The notes below the pieces were generated by a model, which ran no database searches, was not told the origin of the DNA, and saw nothing but the letters and a program-made list of their open reading frames with translations. DNA of 64,000 nucleotides from Tenggerimyces flavus (GTDB lineage: Bacteria > Actinomycetota > Actinomycetes > Propionibacteriales > Actinopolymorphaceae). Every line of letters begins with the position of its first letter. The stretch's first letter is position 1. The DNA lies in the NCBI RefSeq assembly GCF_016907715.1, contig NZ_JAFBCM010000001.1, forward strand, positions 806,001 to 870,000, written 5' to 3'. The position numbers and the translations under genes are program-made. Shown piece by piece: positions 42,480 to 52,393 of this stretch.

Positions 42480-43436
42480 CTAGAGCGTCGAGGGTGGACC
42501 GAACAGGCTGCTGACCGACTCGCCGAGGTGGATCCGGCGGATCGCCTCGGCGAACAGCGGCGCGACCGAGCGGACCTCGAGGTTGGCCAGCCGCTTCTCC
42601 GGCGCGAGCGGAACGGTGTTGGTGGTGACGATCTCGGTGATGTCGTCCTGGGAGGCGAACCGTTCGATCGCCTTGCCGGTGAACAGGCCGTGCGTGCACG
42701 CGATCGCGATTCGCCCCACCTGACGTTCGCGGAGCCGGTCGAGCAGCTCGATGATCGAGCCGCCAGTGGCGATCTCGTCGTCGAGAACGATCACGTCCTT
42801 GCCGTCCACGTCGCCCACGATCGCGTCGATCACGACCTGGTCGTCGGCGAGGCGCCGTTTGCTGCCCGCCGCGACCGGGATCCCGAGCAGCCGCGCGAAC
42901 ACCGAAGCGGGCTTGGCGTTCCCGAGGTCGGGTGAGACGACGACGGTGTTGGCGAGGTCCTTGCCGCGGAAGTGCTCGGCGAGCTCCGCGATCGCGTTCA
43001 GGTGGTCGACGGGGACGCTGAAGAAGCCGTGCACCTGCGGCGCGTGCAGGGCCATGGTGAGGACGCGCGAGGCGCCGGACGTGGCGAGCAGGTCGGCGAC
43101 GAGTCGGCCGCCGATCGAGATCCGCGGCGCCTCCTTCTTGTCCGACCGCGCGTACGCGTAGTGCGGGATGACCGCGGTGATCTGGGCCGCCGACGCGCCA
43201 CGGGCGGCGTCGAGCATGAGCAGCAGCTCCATCAGGTGCTCCTGAACGGGAGGCACGAGCGGCTGCACGATGTAGATGTCACGTTGCCGGCAGTTGGCCT
43301 GCAACTGGACCTGCAGGCAGTCGTTGCTGAACCGCTGGATCGCGGTCGGCAGGAGGTCTACCCCAAGCGCGGTGCAGACCTCTTCGGCGAACTCCTGGTG
43401 GGCACTCCCGGTGAAGACACCGATCTCTCCTCGCAC
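42480..43436 (-). CDS. Ribose-phosphate pyrophosphokinase-like protein
   Basis: 318 aa, GTG 43436. PRPP synthase fold: GVFTGSAHQEFAEEV, AVIPHYAYARSDKKEAPRIS, VHGFFSVPVDHLNAIAELAE, SKRRLADDQ, PRPP loop VIVLDDEIATGGSIIEL. Deviates from canonical Prs at conserved points: the DLH-type motif is ALH, VSPDxGG is VSPDLGNAKPA, and the loop reads DDEIATGGS instead of DDMIDTAGT. So it may be a specialised or regulatory paralogue. Coupled to the cyclase and near the NCS1 permease, a nucleobase salvage context. Confidence 0.82.
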   Translation of the reverse strand: MRGEIGVFTGSAHQEFAEEVCTALGVDLLPTAIQRFSNDCLQVQLQANCRQRDIYIVQPLVPPVQEHLMELLLMLDAARGASAAQITAVIPHYAYARSDKKEAPRISIGGRLVADLLATSGASRVLTMALHAPQVHGFFSVPVDHLNAIAELAEHFRGKDLANTVVVSPDLGNAKPASVFARLLGIPVAAGSKRRLADDQVVIDAIVGDVDGKDVIVLDDEIATGGSIIELLDRLRERQVGRIAIACTHGLFTGKAIERFASQDDITEIVTTNTVPLAPEKRLANLEVRSVAPLFAEAIRRIHLGESVSSLFGPPSTL

Positions 43437-43443
43437 GGGTCAA

Positions 43444-43449
43444 ACGCTA
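43444..43449 (-). promoter_or_regulatory. -10 element of a leaderless promoter (PRPP-synthase-like gene)
   Basis: TAGCGT on the minus strand, 7 nt before GTG 43436. The intergenic region 43437-43652 also has a less GC-rich stretch at about 43541-43585 that may hold the promoter of the divergent large operon; I cannot place that promoter. Confidence 0.5.
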
Positions 43450-43652
43450 CCCGTCGCCATCGCGGCATCGTGCTGCCACCCACCATCGCGTTTTGGACAA
43501 TCAGCTCATAACACCCCTGGCGATCGGCCCAAGTCCAAAATATAGGTAGCCATCGCCCAAATGTACGTACTTTCACCGATAGAACGGGCGACACCGCGTG
43601 CCCATACTCACGATCGGAGGGCTGCACAAGGACACCATCGAGGGGGGCACTC

Positions 43653-46600
43653 GTGTCCGAACGGGACGATCATGTCGCGCTCAGTCATGCTGAACCGATC
43701 ACCGAGGCCTTGAACGCAGGAACGCTGAGCCGGCGTGGCTTTCTCGTCATCGGCGGCGGTGGCCTGCTGGTCGCCGGCGTCCAGGCCACAGCGCCAGGTT
43801 TGCTGGGCAAGGCGTGGGCGGCCGAGACGCCGTCGCACCAGCTCGAACTCACCCGGGCCGCCGACATGCTCCGGCTGAAGTTCGACTTCTACAACCTCGT
43901 GCTCTCGACGAGCACGAACCCGCCGCAGCTGACGCGGCAGAACGCCGGCCAGGACGCGTACGTCGTGGTCACCTTCCCCTCCCAGCACGTGATGGAGGAC
44001 CCGGTCCTCGAGACCGATCCCCGGCCAGCTCCCGGCGCGGTCAAGACGGAGGCAGTGGAGAGCAGCCACCTCGGGTTCAAGGTTCCGGCGACCGTGACGT
44101 CGCTCCCCTACACCGAGAGCGCCCTGTTCGCCTGGTGGCAGTGGATCATGAACGTCGTCCCCCGGGCACTGCCAGCGGGAACGCCACCGTTCGAGCCAGG
44201 CGAGCCCACTCCGGCGTACGTCGAGCCGGATGCTCTCCAGACCGACCTTCGGCTGGTCGACTGGCTGCACCTGTCACCGGACAGCCTCACCACCTGGACC
44301 CACGCCGCGGCACCCGTCACCCACGGCGCGCGGACCGAGCTCTGGCACACGAGGCTGGTCAACCGCGACGACGAGAACCGGCCAGACGTCCTGTCCGGAC
44401 CGACCTCGCTGCGCGCTGTCTACACCGAGACGCCACCGAACGGCACCCCCTTCACGGTGTTCGGCCCGAATCACCCGAACGAGATCGTGCAGAACACCTC
44501 GGACTTCTCCGCGCCGTTCGTCAAGGAAGCGGGCACGGACCTGGTGCTCCTCAGCGCGTTGGGTTCGTCCCTCGAACTCGAGGGCACGTGGGACACGACC
44601 AAGGGCGCCACCCTGATCAAGTGGCGGCATCGGTCGTCGATCGGCCGCGACAACTACGTCCGCCTGGAGAACGCAGGCTTCTTGTTCCCGTTCGGCAACC
44701 GGGCCGTCCTCGTACGTGAGAGCCAGCGCCGGATCGAGAACGGCGTCGCGTACCTGTTCCAGAACCTGTTCATCATCGTCAAGGAGCCAGTCAAGTCCTT
44801 CCCCGACGCGGCCAACGCCGAGCCTCGACCGAACGCGTTCCCGTTCCGGCGAATTCAGCTCACCACGACCGTGACGCCGACGCTGGCCCAGAGTCCCGAG
44901 CTGATCCTGACCGGGAAACAGAGCTTCTGGGTCCAGATCGGCGACACGCCACGAGACCTCGCCTTCCCCGTCGTCGCGACCGACCTGGAGGGGCGGAAGA
45001 TCGAGTTCAGCTGCCCGCTGGCGTTCGTCTTCGCCGGCTACAGCCCGACCGATCTGAACGCGAAGTACAACCCCGCCCTCGACGAGGCGCGCGGAAGCGG
45101 ACCCGGCACGGTCCTGGCCGAGCTCTACCAGGACTACGGCAGTCTGGAGAGCTACGCCCAGCTCGCGACCGACAAACGGCGCGCGATCTCGTTGAAGGGC
45201 CAGCAGGTCGGCTTCGCCACGCCACTCCAGCCGGGCGAGTCCGCCTATCCCGTCCAGACCTTGTACCTCGGCGCCGACATCAACGAGCAGATGCCTCCCG
45301 ACGAGCGCATCAAACGGGACCTGCCGAACTTCTACCCGACAGTGCTCGCCGCGGACGTGCGGCTGCCTGCGGTGGAGGCGATCGCGGGGCCGGGCGCCAT
45401 CTCGACGATCGGGTTCGACCCCGCGTACGCGAAGGCACCGAGCACGCTCGCTGCCGGTGCTGCCGCAGCCGCTGCCGAGGTGCCGGACGTCTTCGCCCGT
45501 GTGCAGACGAACGTCGCCAAGATGGGCGAACTGCTCGAGTACGTCCAACAGCTGCCCGGCAGCACGGATCCGAACGCCACGGTCGGAGCCACCTTCAAGG
45601 CGGAGAACGTCGGCGGGATTGCCGTACCCAACCTCAACGTCGGTGCGCTCTCTCGACGGTTCGGCCCGGTCAGCGGAACGGCCGACAAGATCAGCGAGCT
45701 GCGAGATCAGGCGAAGTTCGACCCGAACGACTTCTTCACCGGAGAAGCGACGAAGTTGCTCGGCTCGATCCCGCTCAACGAGATCCTCGGGGCGGCCAAC
45801 GTCACGGACCCGAAGGGCGGCGGGCCGACGATCAAGACGACGGTCGTGTACCCGAACGGGAACACGAACCAGCTGCCCGAGGCCGTCGTCACCAAGCTCG
45901 ACTGGAACCCCGCACTCAAGAACCAGAACCAGGACGCCACCGATCCCGACAAGTTCGGGCCGTTCGAGGCGCACGGCAACGGAGTTGCCGCCGAGCTGGA
46001 GCTGCATGGCGAGTTCCGCGTCAACCTCCAGACCGGTGAACGTACGTCGAAGATCACGGGCGAACTGCGCAACTTCACCATCCACCTCGTGGATCGCAAC
46101 GACAGCTCGCTGTACTTCCTGGCCATCGTCTTCAACAAGTTCAGCTTCGAGCAGCACAACGACAGCAAGCCCAACCTGACACCCGATCTCGGGACCGTCA
46201 TGTTCAAGGGGCCGCTGAACTTCATCAACACGCTGCAGCGCTACCTGCAGACCGGCGGCTCGGGACCGAACATCGACGTTCAGCCGAGCGGCATCACCGC
46301 TGGGTACACGCTGGCCTTGCCGACCATCTCACTCGGGGTCTTCTCCCTGCAGCAGCTGAGCTTCTCCGCCGGGCTGAGCCTGCCGTTCGACGGCCGCCCG
46401 GTGAGCGCGCGGTTCGGATTCTGCAGCAGGGAACAGAAGTTCCTCGTCAGCGTGTACGTGTTCGCTGGCGGTGGGTTCTTCGCGCTCGAGCTCGGGCCGA
46501 GCGGTCTGGTGATGATGGAGGCGGCGATCGAGTTCGGCGGCAACCTGTCGCTGGACATCGTCGTCGCGAGCGGCAGCATCACCGTGATGGCCGGCATCTA

Positions 46601-46952
46601 CTTCCGGCTCGAGAACAACGACGAGATCACCCTCACCGGATACCTGCGGGCTACGGGTCGGCTCAGCGTGCTCGGCCTGATCACGATCACCGCCGAGTTC
46701 TACCTTGGCCTGACCTACAGCAACGCGGGCGGCGCCAACATCGTCGAGGGCGAAGCGTCCCTCAAGGTCTCCATCGACATCTTGTTCTTCAGCGTCTCGG
46801 TGACACTGCGGGTCCGTAAGCAGTTCGCCGGGCCGGACTCTGCCAACGGGGCAGCGGCACTCGCCGCCGCACCCGCGGCGGAGCAGCCCGAGTTCGCCGA
46901 CCTGATGACGCATTCCGACTGGACCGCTTACTGCGACTCGTTCGCCGCCTAG
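43653..46952 (+). CDS. Large Tat-exported protein, unknown family
   Basis: 1099 aa, GTG 43653 with GAGGGGGG upstream. Twin-arginine signal: TLSRRGFLVIGGGGLLVAGV (Arg27-Arg28), likely cleaved near residue 56 (GKAWA-AE). The mature part is mainly beta in the first 600 residues. Residues about 840-1060 hold long alternating hydrophobic strands rich in Gly (FAGGGFFALELGPSGLVMME, GNLSLDIVVASGSITVMAGI) that look like an extended beta-sheet or barrel. I recognise no family and see no catalytic signature. It is followed 18 bp later by a 1344-aa protein, and both are probably partners in an exported complex. Confidence 0.85.
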   Translation: MSERDDHVALSHAEPITEALNAGTLSRRGFLVIGGGGLLVAGVQATAPGLLGKAWAAETPSHQLELTRAADMLRLKFDFYNLVLSTSTNPPQLTRQNAGQDAYVVVTFPSQHVMEDPVLETDPRPAPGAVKTEAVESSHLGFKVPATVTSLPYTESALFAWWQWIMNVVPRALPAGTPPFEPGEPTPAYVEPDALQTDLRLVDWLHLSPDSLTTWTHAAAPVTHGARTELWHTRLVNRDDENRPDVLSGPTSLRAVYTETPPNGTPFTVFGPNHPNEIVQNTSDFSAPFVKEAGTDLVLLSALGSSLELEGTWDTTKGATLIKWRHRSSIGRDNYVRLENAGFLFPFGNRAVLVRESQRRIENGVAYLFQNLFIIVKEPVKSFPDAANAEPRPNAFPFRRIQLTTTVTPTLAQSPELILTGKQSFWVQIGDTPRDLAFPVVATDLEGRKIEFSCPLAFVFAGYSPTDLNAKYNPALDEARGSGPGTVLAELYQDYGSLESYAQLATDKRRAISLKGQQVGFATPLQPGESAYPVQTLYLGADINEQMPPDERIKRDLPNFYPTVLAADVRLPAVEAIAGPGAISTIGFDPAYAKAPSTLAAGAAAAAAEVPDVFARVQTNVAKMGELLEYVQQLPGSTDPNATVGATFKAENVGGIAVPNLNVGALSRRFGPVSGTADKISELRDQAKFDPNDFFTGEATKLLGSIPLNEILGAANVTDPKGGGPTIKTTVVYPNGNTNQLPEAVVTKLDWNPALKNQNQDATDPDKFGPFEAHGNGVAAELELHGEFRVNLQTGERTSKITGELRNFTIHLVDRNDSSLYFLAIVFNKFSFEQHNDSKPNLTPDLGTVMFKGPLNFINTLQRYLQTGGSGPNIDVQPSGITAGYTLALPTISLGVFSLQQLSFSAGLSLPFDGRPVSARFGFCSREQKFLVSVYVFAGGGFFALELGPSGLVMMEAAIEFGGNLSLDIVVASGSITVMAGIYFRLENNDEITLTGYLRATGRLSVLGLITITAEFYLGLTYSNAGGANIVEGEASLKVSIDILFFSVSVTLRVRKQFAGPDSANGAAALAAAPAAEQPEFADLMTHSDWTAYCDSFAA

Positions 46953-46970
46953 GAAGCCAGGAGCATCCCC

Positions 46971-49900
46971 ATGGTTTCGCAGACAGTTACGTGGACCGTC
47001 CTGCCGAACGGCGTGAAGAACGGGCGGCTCCAGCTCTCCGTGTTCGTCTCGCCGCGACTCGTCGCCGACCAGCCCGAGGACACGTTGGAGACGTTCTCCG
47101 ACTGGCATGACTGGCCGAAGAAGCCGCTCGAGTTCTACGTGACCGTCGGGGACGCCCCCGAGGTCAAGGCCACTCTCGTCGGGCCGAGCCCGCGGTCCGA
47201 CCTGTGGACGAAGCTCTTCACCAAGGACTCCCGGGTCTTCAGCAGCAACGGGGCACGCGTCGCGGCCCTGGACAAGCGGGTGATCCGCTCGGCTCCGACG
47301 AAGACCGTGAAGGACCTCGTGCGCGGCGAGTACTCCGCGCTCGCCGCATGGTGGTCGACCGATCCGCCGACGGGCTACACCTATTACCCACCGGGCTGCG
47401 GTGGCGGAACGTCGGACGGCACGGTCGAAACCAACGGTGCGAGTCCGAGTCCCAGCCCGAGTCCCAGCCCGAGTCCCAGCCCCACCGGCGGAGAGCCGCC
47501 GCGACGGCCGACCCTGCAGCTGCACCGCGTGCAGCTGACGTCCGGCGAGCGAGAGCAGATCAGCGGCGCGATCAAGCTGGTTCTGGAACGGCAGCGATGG
47601 GTCAAGGGAACCGAACCAGAGTTCGACGGCATCCACCCGGCGAAGGTGAGCTTCCTCCTCGTCGAGCAGTTCCACCGCCGCGACAAGGCCAACAACCCAC
47701 AACCACCGAACCAACCCCCACCGCCGCCGAAGGCGCTGGCTGACGAGGCGCCGCGGCTCGACTTCCACACCGCGGTCGGATCGATCGTCGAGTACCCACC
47801 GCTGCTGCGCATGTTCGGGCTCGTCCGCGACATCTCGATTCCGCTGCCCGCGGCCAGCCCGTCCGTTCTCGTCAAGGTGCGTCCGGTGTGGGACCACATC
47901 GCGAACAGCGTCGACCAGACGCCCGCCACCGAGTGCGCGATCACGAACTCGTCCTTCGTCGCGGTCGCGAGCGAGGACTCGTTCATGAAGAACGGCCTGC
48001 TCGAACTCGAGCGGCCGGAGTTCGACGTCGTCGACATCGACCCCGACGCGGCCGCCGCCAAGATCTCCGCCAGTGCGCAGACGTTGGCCAAGATCGCGTA
48101 CGACTCACGGCGGAGGACCCTCCCGCAGCCGCCGCCGGCCCTCGAGTCGCGCGGTCTCTCCTTGACCCAGACGAACAGGGCGGAGAAGCTCGACGCCCTG
48201 CTCAACAAGGCGATGTCCCTCGAGGCGAGCCTGCAGTCGAAGACCCTGGCCGAGATGGTCGTCCGAGCCGAAGACATCAACCGCGGGTTCCGCCTCGATG
48301 TCTGGGACGACGCCACGAAGGCCTGGCACAGCCTCTGCCTACGCAAGGGCGCGTACACGTTCGCTGGCATGACCGTCAACGTCGACGACGAGGGCGCGAT
48401 CATCCCGGCGCACACCGAGCAGGAGGATCAGCAGGACGCGACGATCTACCTGCACGAGTCGCTGGCACGCTGGGCGGGCTACAGCCTGGTCGCCCCGCGT
48501 CCCGGCAAGGGCACCAGCGACAGCGGAGAGCTCGTCGGCGGCGACACCGATCCCGATCCCTCGTTCGACCTGAAGGCGACCTTCAAGGCGGCACCAGGAA
48601 CGTTGCCGAAGCTCCGGTACGGACGCACCTACAAGTTCCGCGCACGCACCGCCGACCTGGCAGGCAATGGCCTCCGGCTCTCCGACGTTCCCTCCAACGC
48701 CTCCCAGGTGAGCGAGACGATCAAGTACCGCCGGTTCGAACCGGTGGATCCGCCGAGCGTGCTGTTCCGCAAGCCTCGTACCGAGGGCGAATCGCATGAA
48801 CGGTTGGTCATTCGCAGCAACCACAACCAGCCGATGGTGGCCGACAGCCAGCGCCACCTGACACCGCAACGGGTCGCCGAGCTGACCGCGGAGCAGCACG
48901 GGATGTTCGACGTCCCGAAGAGCCTGCTCAATCCCGGCGGCATGAACCGAGCCGCGTACGGGCAGATCGCCGACAGGGATCCGGGCACGTTCGCGACTCT
49001 CGGCAAACCCGACCCGCTCGGGCAGGACCAGAGGTACTACGACGCCGACCAGCTGAAGCTGCCGTACTTCCCCGACCCGCTCGCGCGCGGCGTCGCGTTC
49101 GTGGGCCTGCCCGGCCTCTCGGCGGACGCGGTCCACACCGAGGACTTCGACTACGGGTTGCTGCAGAGCTGGCCGGACGCGCGACCGTTCCGCATCCAGC
49201 TCATCGAGGGAACCGGCCAGCCACAGTTCGACCAGTTCAAGCGCGTCCTGATCGTCAAGATCCCCAAGGGGCGCAGCTTCGACGTTCGGTACAGCAGCCG
49301 GATCAACGCCTCGGACCGGGAGCTGCTCGGGCCGTGGGGCTGGCTGATGAACTGGATCGCCGACGGCAACGACCTGCCAGCAGACGTGGCCCAGGCCGAC
49401 CTGGAGGAGTGGGCGGTCAAGGGGCAGCTGTGGCAGCTCACGCCGTACCGCACGTTGACGCTCGTGCACGCCGTTCGGCAGCCGCTCCTCGCTCCGGGCT
49501 TCACCAAGCCGGTCGCGATTCGGAAGATCGGCGACACCACGGCCAAGATCGCCGACAAGGTCACCCTCGACCGAGCGAGCACCGTTCGGCTCGACCTGGT
49601 CGCGAGGTGGACCGAACAGCTCGACGTCCTCGGGGAGACAGAGCCGAAGCCGCGCAACGGCGAGGTCGTGGCGTACCAGGTGCCGATCGATCTCGACGAC
49701 GAGGCCGGCGACCTGCAGGTGCTCGACAAGACGCAGGAGTTCCACGACACCAAGTACCGCAAGGTCAGCTACGAGCTCATCGCGACCACCCGATTCGCCG
49801 AGTACTTCGTCGAGCGCAAGAACGTCGCGCTCCTCCCGCCCGGTACGGAGACTCCGGTGTCGGCCGCCGGCTTCGTCCCCGGGACGGAGGCGCTGACGTC

Positions 49901-51005
49901 CACGACCGGCACGCGCACGACGTACGCGCGCGGCGTGGACTACGACGTGAACTACGCGAAGGGAACGGTCACCGCGAAGCCTCCGCTCAAGGGCGCGACG
50001 GTCGAGGTCGCGTTCGTCGCCCCGCCGATCACACGAGTGAGCACCGAGGCCAAGCCGCGAGCCGTGGTGGACGTGCCGAGCACCGCGCGGCCGATCGCGC
50101 CGGACATCGCCTACATCGTGCCGACGTTCGGGTGGGCTCGGACGGGCAGCGGCAACCAGTTCACGAGCACCCGGTCGGGTAACGGCCTGCGCGTCTACCT
50201 CAGGCGTCCCTGGTACTCCTCCGGCGACGGTGAGCAGCTCGGCGTGATCGTTCCGCAGGCGCAGCCAGATCCGATCCAGCTCGCCCGGATCGAGCGGTAC
50301 ATCACCACCTGGGGTCAGGACCCGGCGTTCAACTCTGGCGCCGCTGATCCGCAGCTTCAGGTGTCGCCGTTGCGCACCCAGTTCCCGTTGGCGATCCGGC
50401 CCAAGTCCAACCTCAAGCTCGCCGAGTCCGACAAGGACGCCGGACTGACCGACCGGGTCGCCGTCGCGCCTCACGATGTCGGGTACGACAAGGAACGTCA
50501 GCTCTGGTACTGCGACGTCACGATCAACCGCACGGACACGGCGTACACCCCGTTCATCCGGCTGGCTCTCGCCCGCTACCAGCCGATCTCCCTCACCGGT
50601 GTCGAGCTCTCGACCGTGGTGCTGGCCCAGTTCGCCCAGCTGAGCCCGGACCGCACCATGACGGCTGTCGTCGACTCGGCGGACCCGACGAAGGTCAAGG
50701 TCACCGTGACCGGCCGGACGTACGTACCCGTCACCGGCACGACTGAGCGAGCGTCGGTCAAGGTGCTCGTCCAGACCGCCAGGACGGGGGTTCCGGGCGA
50801 TCTCGCGTGGGAGACGGCGAGCACCGTCGACCTCCCGGTCACCGCCACCGCTCCGCTCGCCACCTGGTCCGGCACGGTGACGCTTCCCGGTCCGCGCGGC
50901 AGCAAGCCGTTCCGCCTCGTGGCCGAGGAGTCCGACCAACTCGGCAAGAACCAGACCAACACCACGACCAGCCGCCTCGTCTACGTCGACGCCATCCAGA
51001 TCTGA
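46971..51005 (+). CDS. Giant protein of 1344 aa without signal, unknown family
   Basis: Starts MVSQTVTWTVLPNGVKNGRL at ATG 46971; no Sec, Tat or lipoprotein signal and no membrane helix. A Ser-Pro repeat linker (about residues 160-172) follows PPGCGGGTSDG. Residues about 545-570 (YGRTYKFRARTADLAGNGL) resemble a fibronectin-type strand. The C-terminal 350 residues are beta-rich (VKVTVTGRTYVPVTGTTERA). No enzyme motif found. It lies between two genes for exported proteins and could be carried out with the Tat partner. Third gene starts 23 bp later. Function unknown. Confidence 0.85.
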   Translation: MVSQTVTWTVLPNGVKNGRLQLSVFVSPRLVADQPEDTLETFSDWHDWPKKPLEFYVTVGDAPEVKATLVGPSPRSDLWTKLFTKDSRVFSSNGARVAALDKRVIRSAPTKTVKDLVRGEYSALAAWWSTDPPTGYTYYPPGCGGGTSDGTVETNGASPSPSPSPSPSPSPTGGEPPRRPTLQLHRVQLTSGEREQISGAIKLVLERQRWVKGTEPEFDGIHPAKVSFLLVEQFHRRDKANNPQPPNQPPPPPKALADEAPRLDFHTAVGSIVEYPPLLRMFGLVRDISIPLPAASPSVLVKVRPVWDHIANSVDQTPATECAITNSSFVAVASEDSFMKNGLLELERPEFDVVDIDPDAAAAKISASAQTLAKIAYDSRRRTLPQPPPALESRGLSLTQTNRAEKLDALLNKAMSLEASLQSKTLAEMVVRAEDINRGFRLDVWDDATKAWHSLCLRKGAYTFAGMTVNVDDEGAIIPAHTEQEDQQDATIYLHESLARWAGYSLVAPRPGKGTSDSGELVGGDTDPDPSFDLKATFKAAPGTLPKLRYGRTYKFRARTADLAGNGLRLSDVPSNASQVSETIKYRRFEPVDPPSVLFRKPRTEGESHERLVIRSNHNQPMVADSQRHLTPQRVAELTAEQHGMFDVPKSLLNPGGMNRAAYGQIADRDPGTFATLGKPDPLGQDQRYYDADQLKLPYFPDPLARGVAFVGLPGLSADAVHTEDFDYGLLQSWPDARPFRIQLIEGTGQPQFDQFKRVLIVKIPKGRSFDVRYSSRINASDRELLGPWGWLMNWIADGNDLPADVAQADLEEWAVKGQLWQLTPYRTLTLVHAVRQPLLAPGFTKPVAIRKIGDTTAKIADKVTLDRASTVRLDLVARWTEQLDVLGETEPKPRNGEVVAYQVPIDLDDEAGDLQVLDKTQEFHDTKYRKVSYELIATTRFAEYFVERKNVALLPPGTETPVSAAGFVPGTEALTSTTGTRTTYARGVDYDVNYAKGTVTAKPPLKGATVEVAFVAPPITRVSTEAKPRAVVDVPSTARPIAPDIAYIVPTFGWARTGSGNQFTSTRSGNGLRVYLRRPWYSSGDGEQLGVIVPQAQPDPIQLARIERYITTWGQDPAFNSGAADPQLQVSPLRTQFPLAIRPKSNLKLAESDKDAGLTDRVAVAPHDVGYDKERQLWYCDVTINRTDTAYTPFIRLALARYQPISLTGVELSTVVLAQFAQLSPDRTMTAVVDSADPTKVKVTVTGRTYVPVTGTTERASVKVLVQTARTGVPGDLAWETASTVDLPVTATAPLATWSGTVTLPGPRGSKPFRLVAEESDQLGKNQTNTTTSRLVYVDAIQI

Positions 51006-51028
51006 CCCCCGTCTCTCCAGGAGAAGCC

Positions 51029-52393
51029 ATGCGCCCGGCTCGTCTTCGCCGCTTCGCCGCCGTTGTCGCCGCGCTCGTCGCGACCGCGCCGTTCGCCATG
51101 ACGGTAGGCCCGGCGGCAGCCGGCGAGTCCGACCGACCCACCACGCCTGAGGAACTGAAGTCCTCCGTCATCGCTCGCGGCGCGGCTGCCAAAGCTCGCG
51201 TCGCCGGCGGCGCTTCGGTGACCGCTCTGCCACCCGGCGGCGTCGGCAACGGGATCTTCCAGTTGTACGTCGAGCAGAGCACACCCGGCAACGGCACGTT
51301 CACCGTCCTCACGGGGCCCAACCACCCAGCCGGCCCCGGACTGAACGTGCTGTTCGGCAACGGGATCCCCGGCACCAGCTACCTGATGGTGAAGCACGTC
51401 ACCGTGCCCGACGAACCGGGCGACGAGGAGTCGACGCGCGTCTACGTCCAAGGCCCTCTGATCACGCACGAGGACGAGATCTCCCTGGACGAGAGCCGCC
51501 TCGGAGTCGAACTCGGCACGACGGGCTACGAGGTGGGGTGGTCCGCCTACTTCGGGTACCTCTACGAGACGGTGGAGGTGCACGGCTCGACGCTCGCCGA
51601 CACGAGCATCGAGGTGACGACCAGGATCGAGCCCTATGAGTGGGCGCTCAACGATCGTTACCAGATCCAGCACATCTGGGACGTCGCGGCGGGCGCTGAC
51701 GACGGGCCCGTACTCCAGACCCAGCAGGCCGACACGGTCTTCCGGCCGTTCGCCGCTGTCGGCACGACCGAGCACACCCTGAACGCCTCCGAGAACCACG
51801 TCGTCGTCGCCGACAACGACGCGAACCCGGTGCCGCCGAACCTCGGCATCGCCATCTCCAGCGCCGGACCGAGCTGGCTCGATCCGACACCGACGCCGCC
51901 GGACTCGGTGAAGTACGTCTGCTGGCCGCAGGCTGTCTACGCGCCGATCGGTGAGTACGAGGTGGACGAGACGTACGACGTGAGCACGCCCGCATCGTCG
52001 TGCACGAACTCCAACAGCAAGAACGACTCCGCCGTGGTGTCCCTCTGGTCGGTGAACAACCCCGGAGGTCCGACCTCGGTCACGCAGACTCTGTTCTCCA
52101 GCCCGCGAACGCCGTATCCGACGGTGATGACCGCGACTCCGGTGCTGCTCAACCCGCCCGTCTTCACGGCGACGCTTCGGGACACCGGTGCGAACAAGCC
52201 GTTGGTCGGGCGAACGGTCTCGTTCGTTGTGGGCAACACCGTTCGGTGCTCGGCGGTAACCGACGCGACAGGTACGGCCGGGTGCGGGACGCTCGTTGAC
52301 CGGCTGGCCGCTGTGCTGGCATTGGGCTACACGGCGCGCTACGCCGGGAACGCGATCTGGGCACCCGCGTCCAAGCGCGCCGGAATTCTGTAG
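51029..52393 (+). CDS. Secreted protein with C-terminal Ig-like domain
   Basis: 454 aa, ATG 51029 with CCAGGAG upstream. Sec signal MRPARLRRFAAVVAALVATA, cleaved near GPAAA-GE (about residue 31). The middle contains aromatic beta-rich segments and a Cys pair region (KYVCWPQAV, SSCTNSNSK). Residues about 380-454 (TLRDTGANKPLVGRTVSFVV, then TGTAGCGTLVD) resemble a bacterial Ig-like domain. Third gene of the large exported cluster; perhaps the cell-surface or extracellular partner. Its TAG stop doubles as the -10 start for the next gene. Confidence 0.82.
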   Translation: MRPARLRRFAAVVAALVATAPFAMTVGPAAAGESDRPTTPEELKSSVIARGAAAKARVAGGASVTALPPGGVGNGIFQLYVEQSTPGNGTFTVLTGPNHPAGPGLNVLFGNGIPGTSYLMVKHVTVPDEPGDEESTRVYVQGPLITHEDEISLDESRLGVELGTTGYEVGWSAYFGYLYETVEVHGSTLADTSIEVTTRIEPYEWALNDRYQIQHIWDVAAGADDGPVLQTQQADTVFRPFAAVGTTEHTLNASENHVVVADNDANPVPPNLGIAISSAGPSWLDPTPTPPDSVKYVCWPQAVYAPIGEYEVDETYDVSTPASSCTNSNSKNDSAVVSLWSVNNPGGPTSVTQTLFSSPRTPYPTVMTATPVLLNPPVFTATLRDTGANKPLVGRTVSFVVGNTVRCSAVTDATGTAGCGTLVDRLAAVLALGYTARYAGNAIWAPASKRAGIL

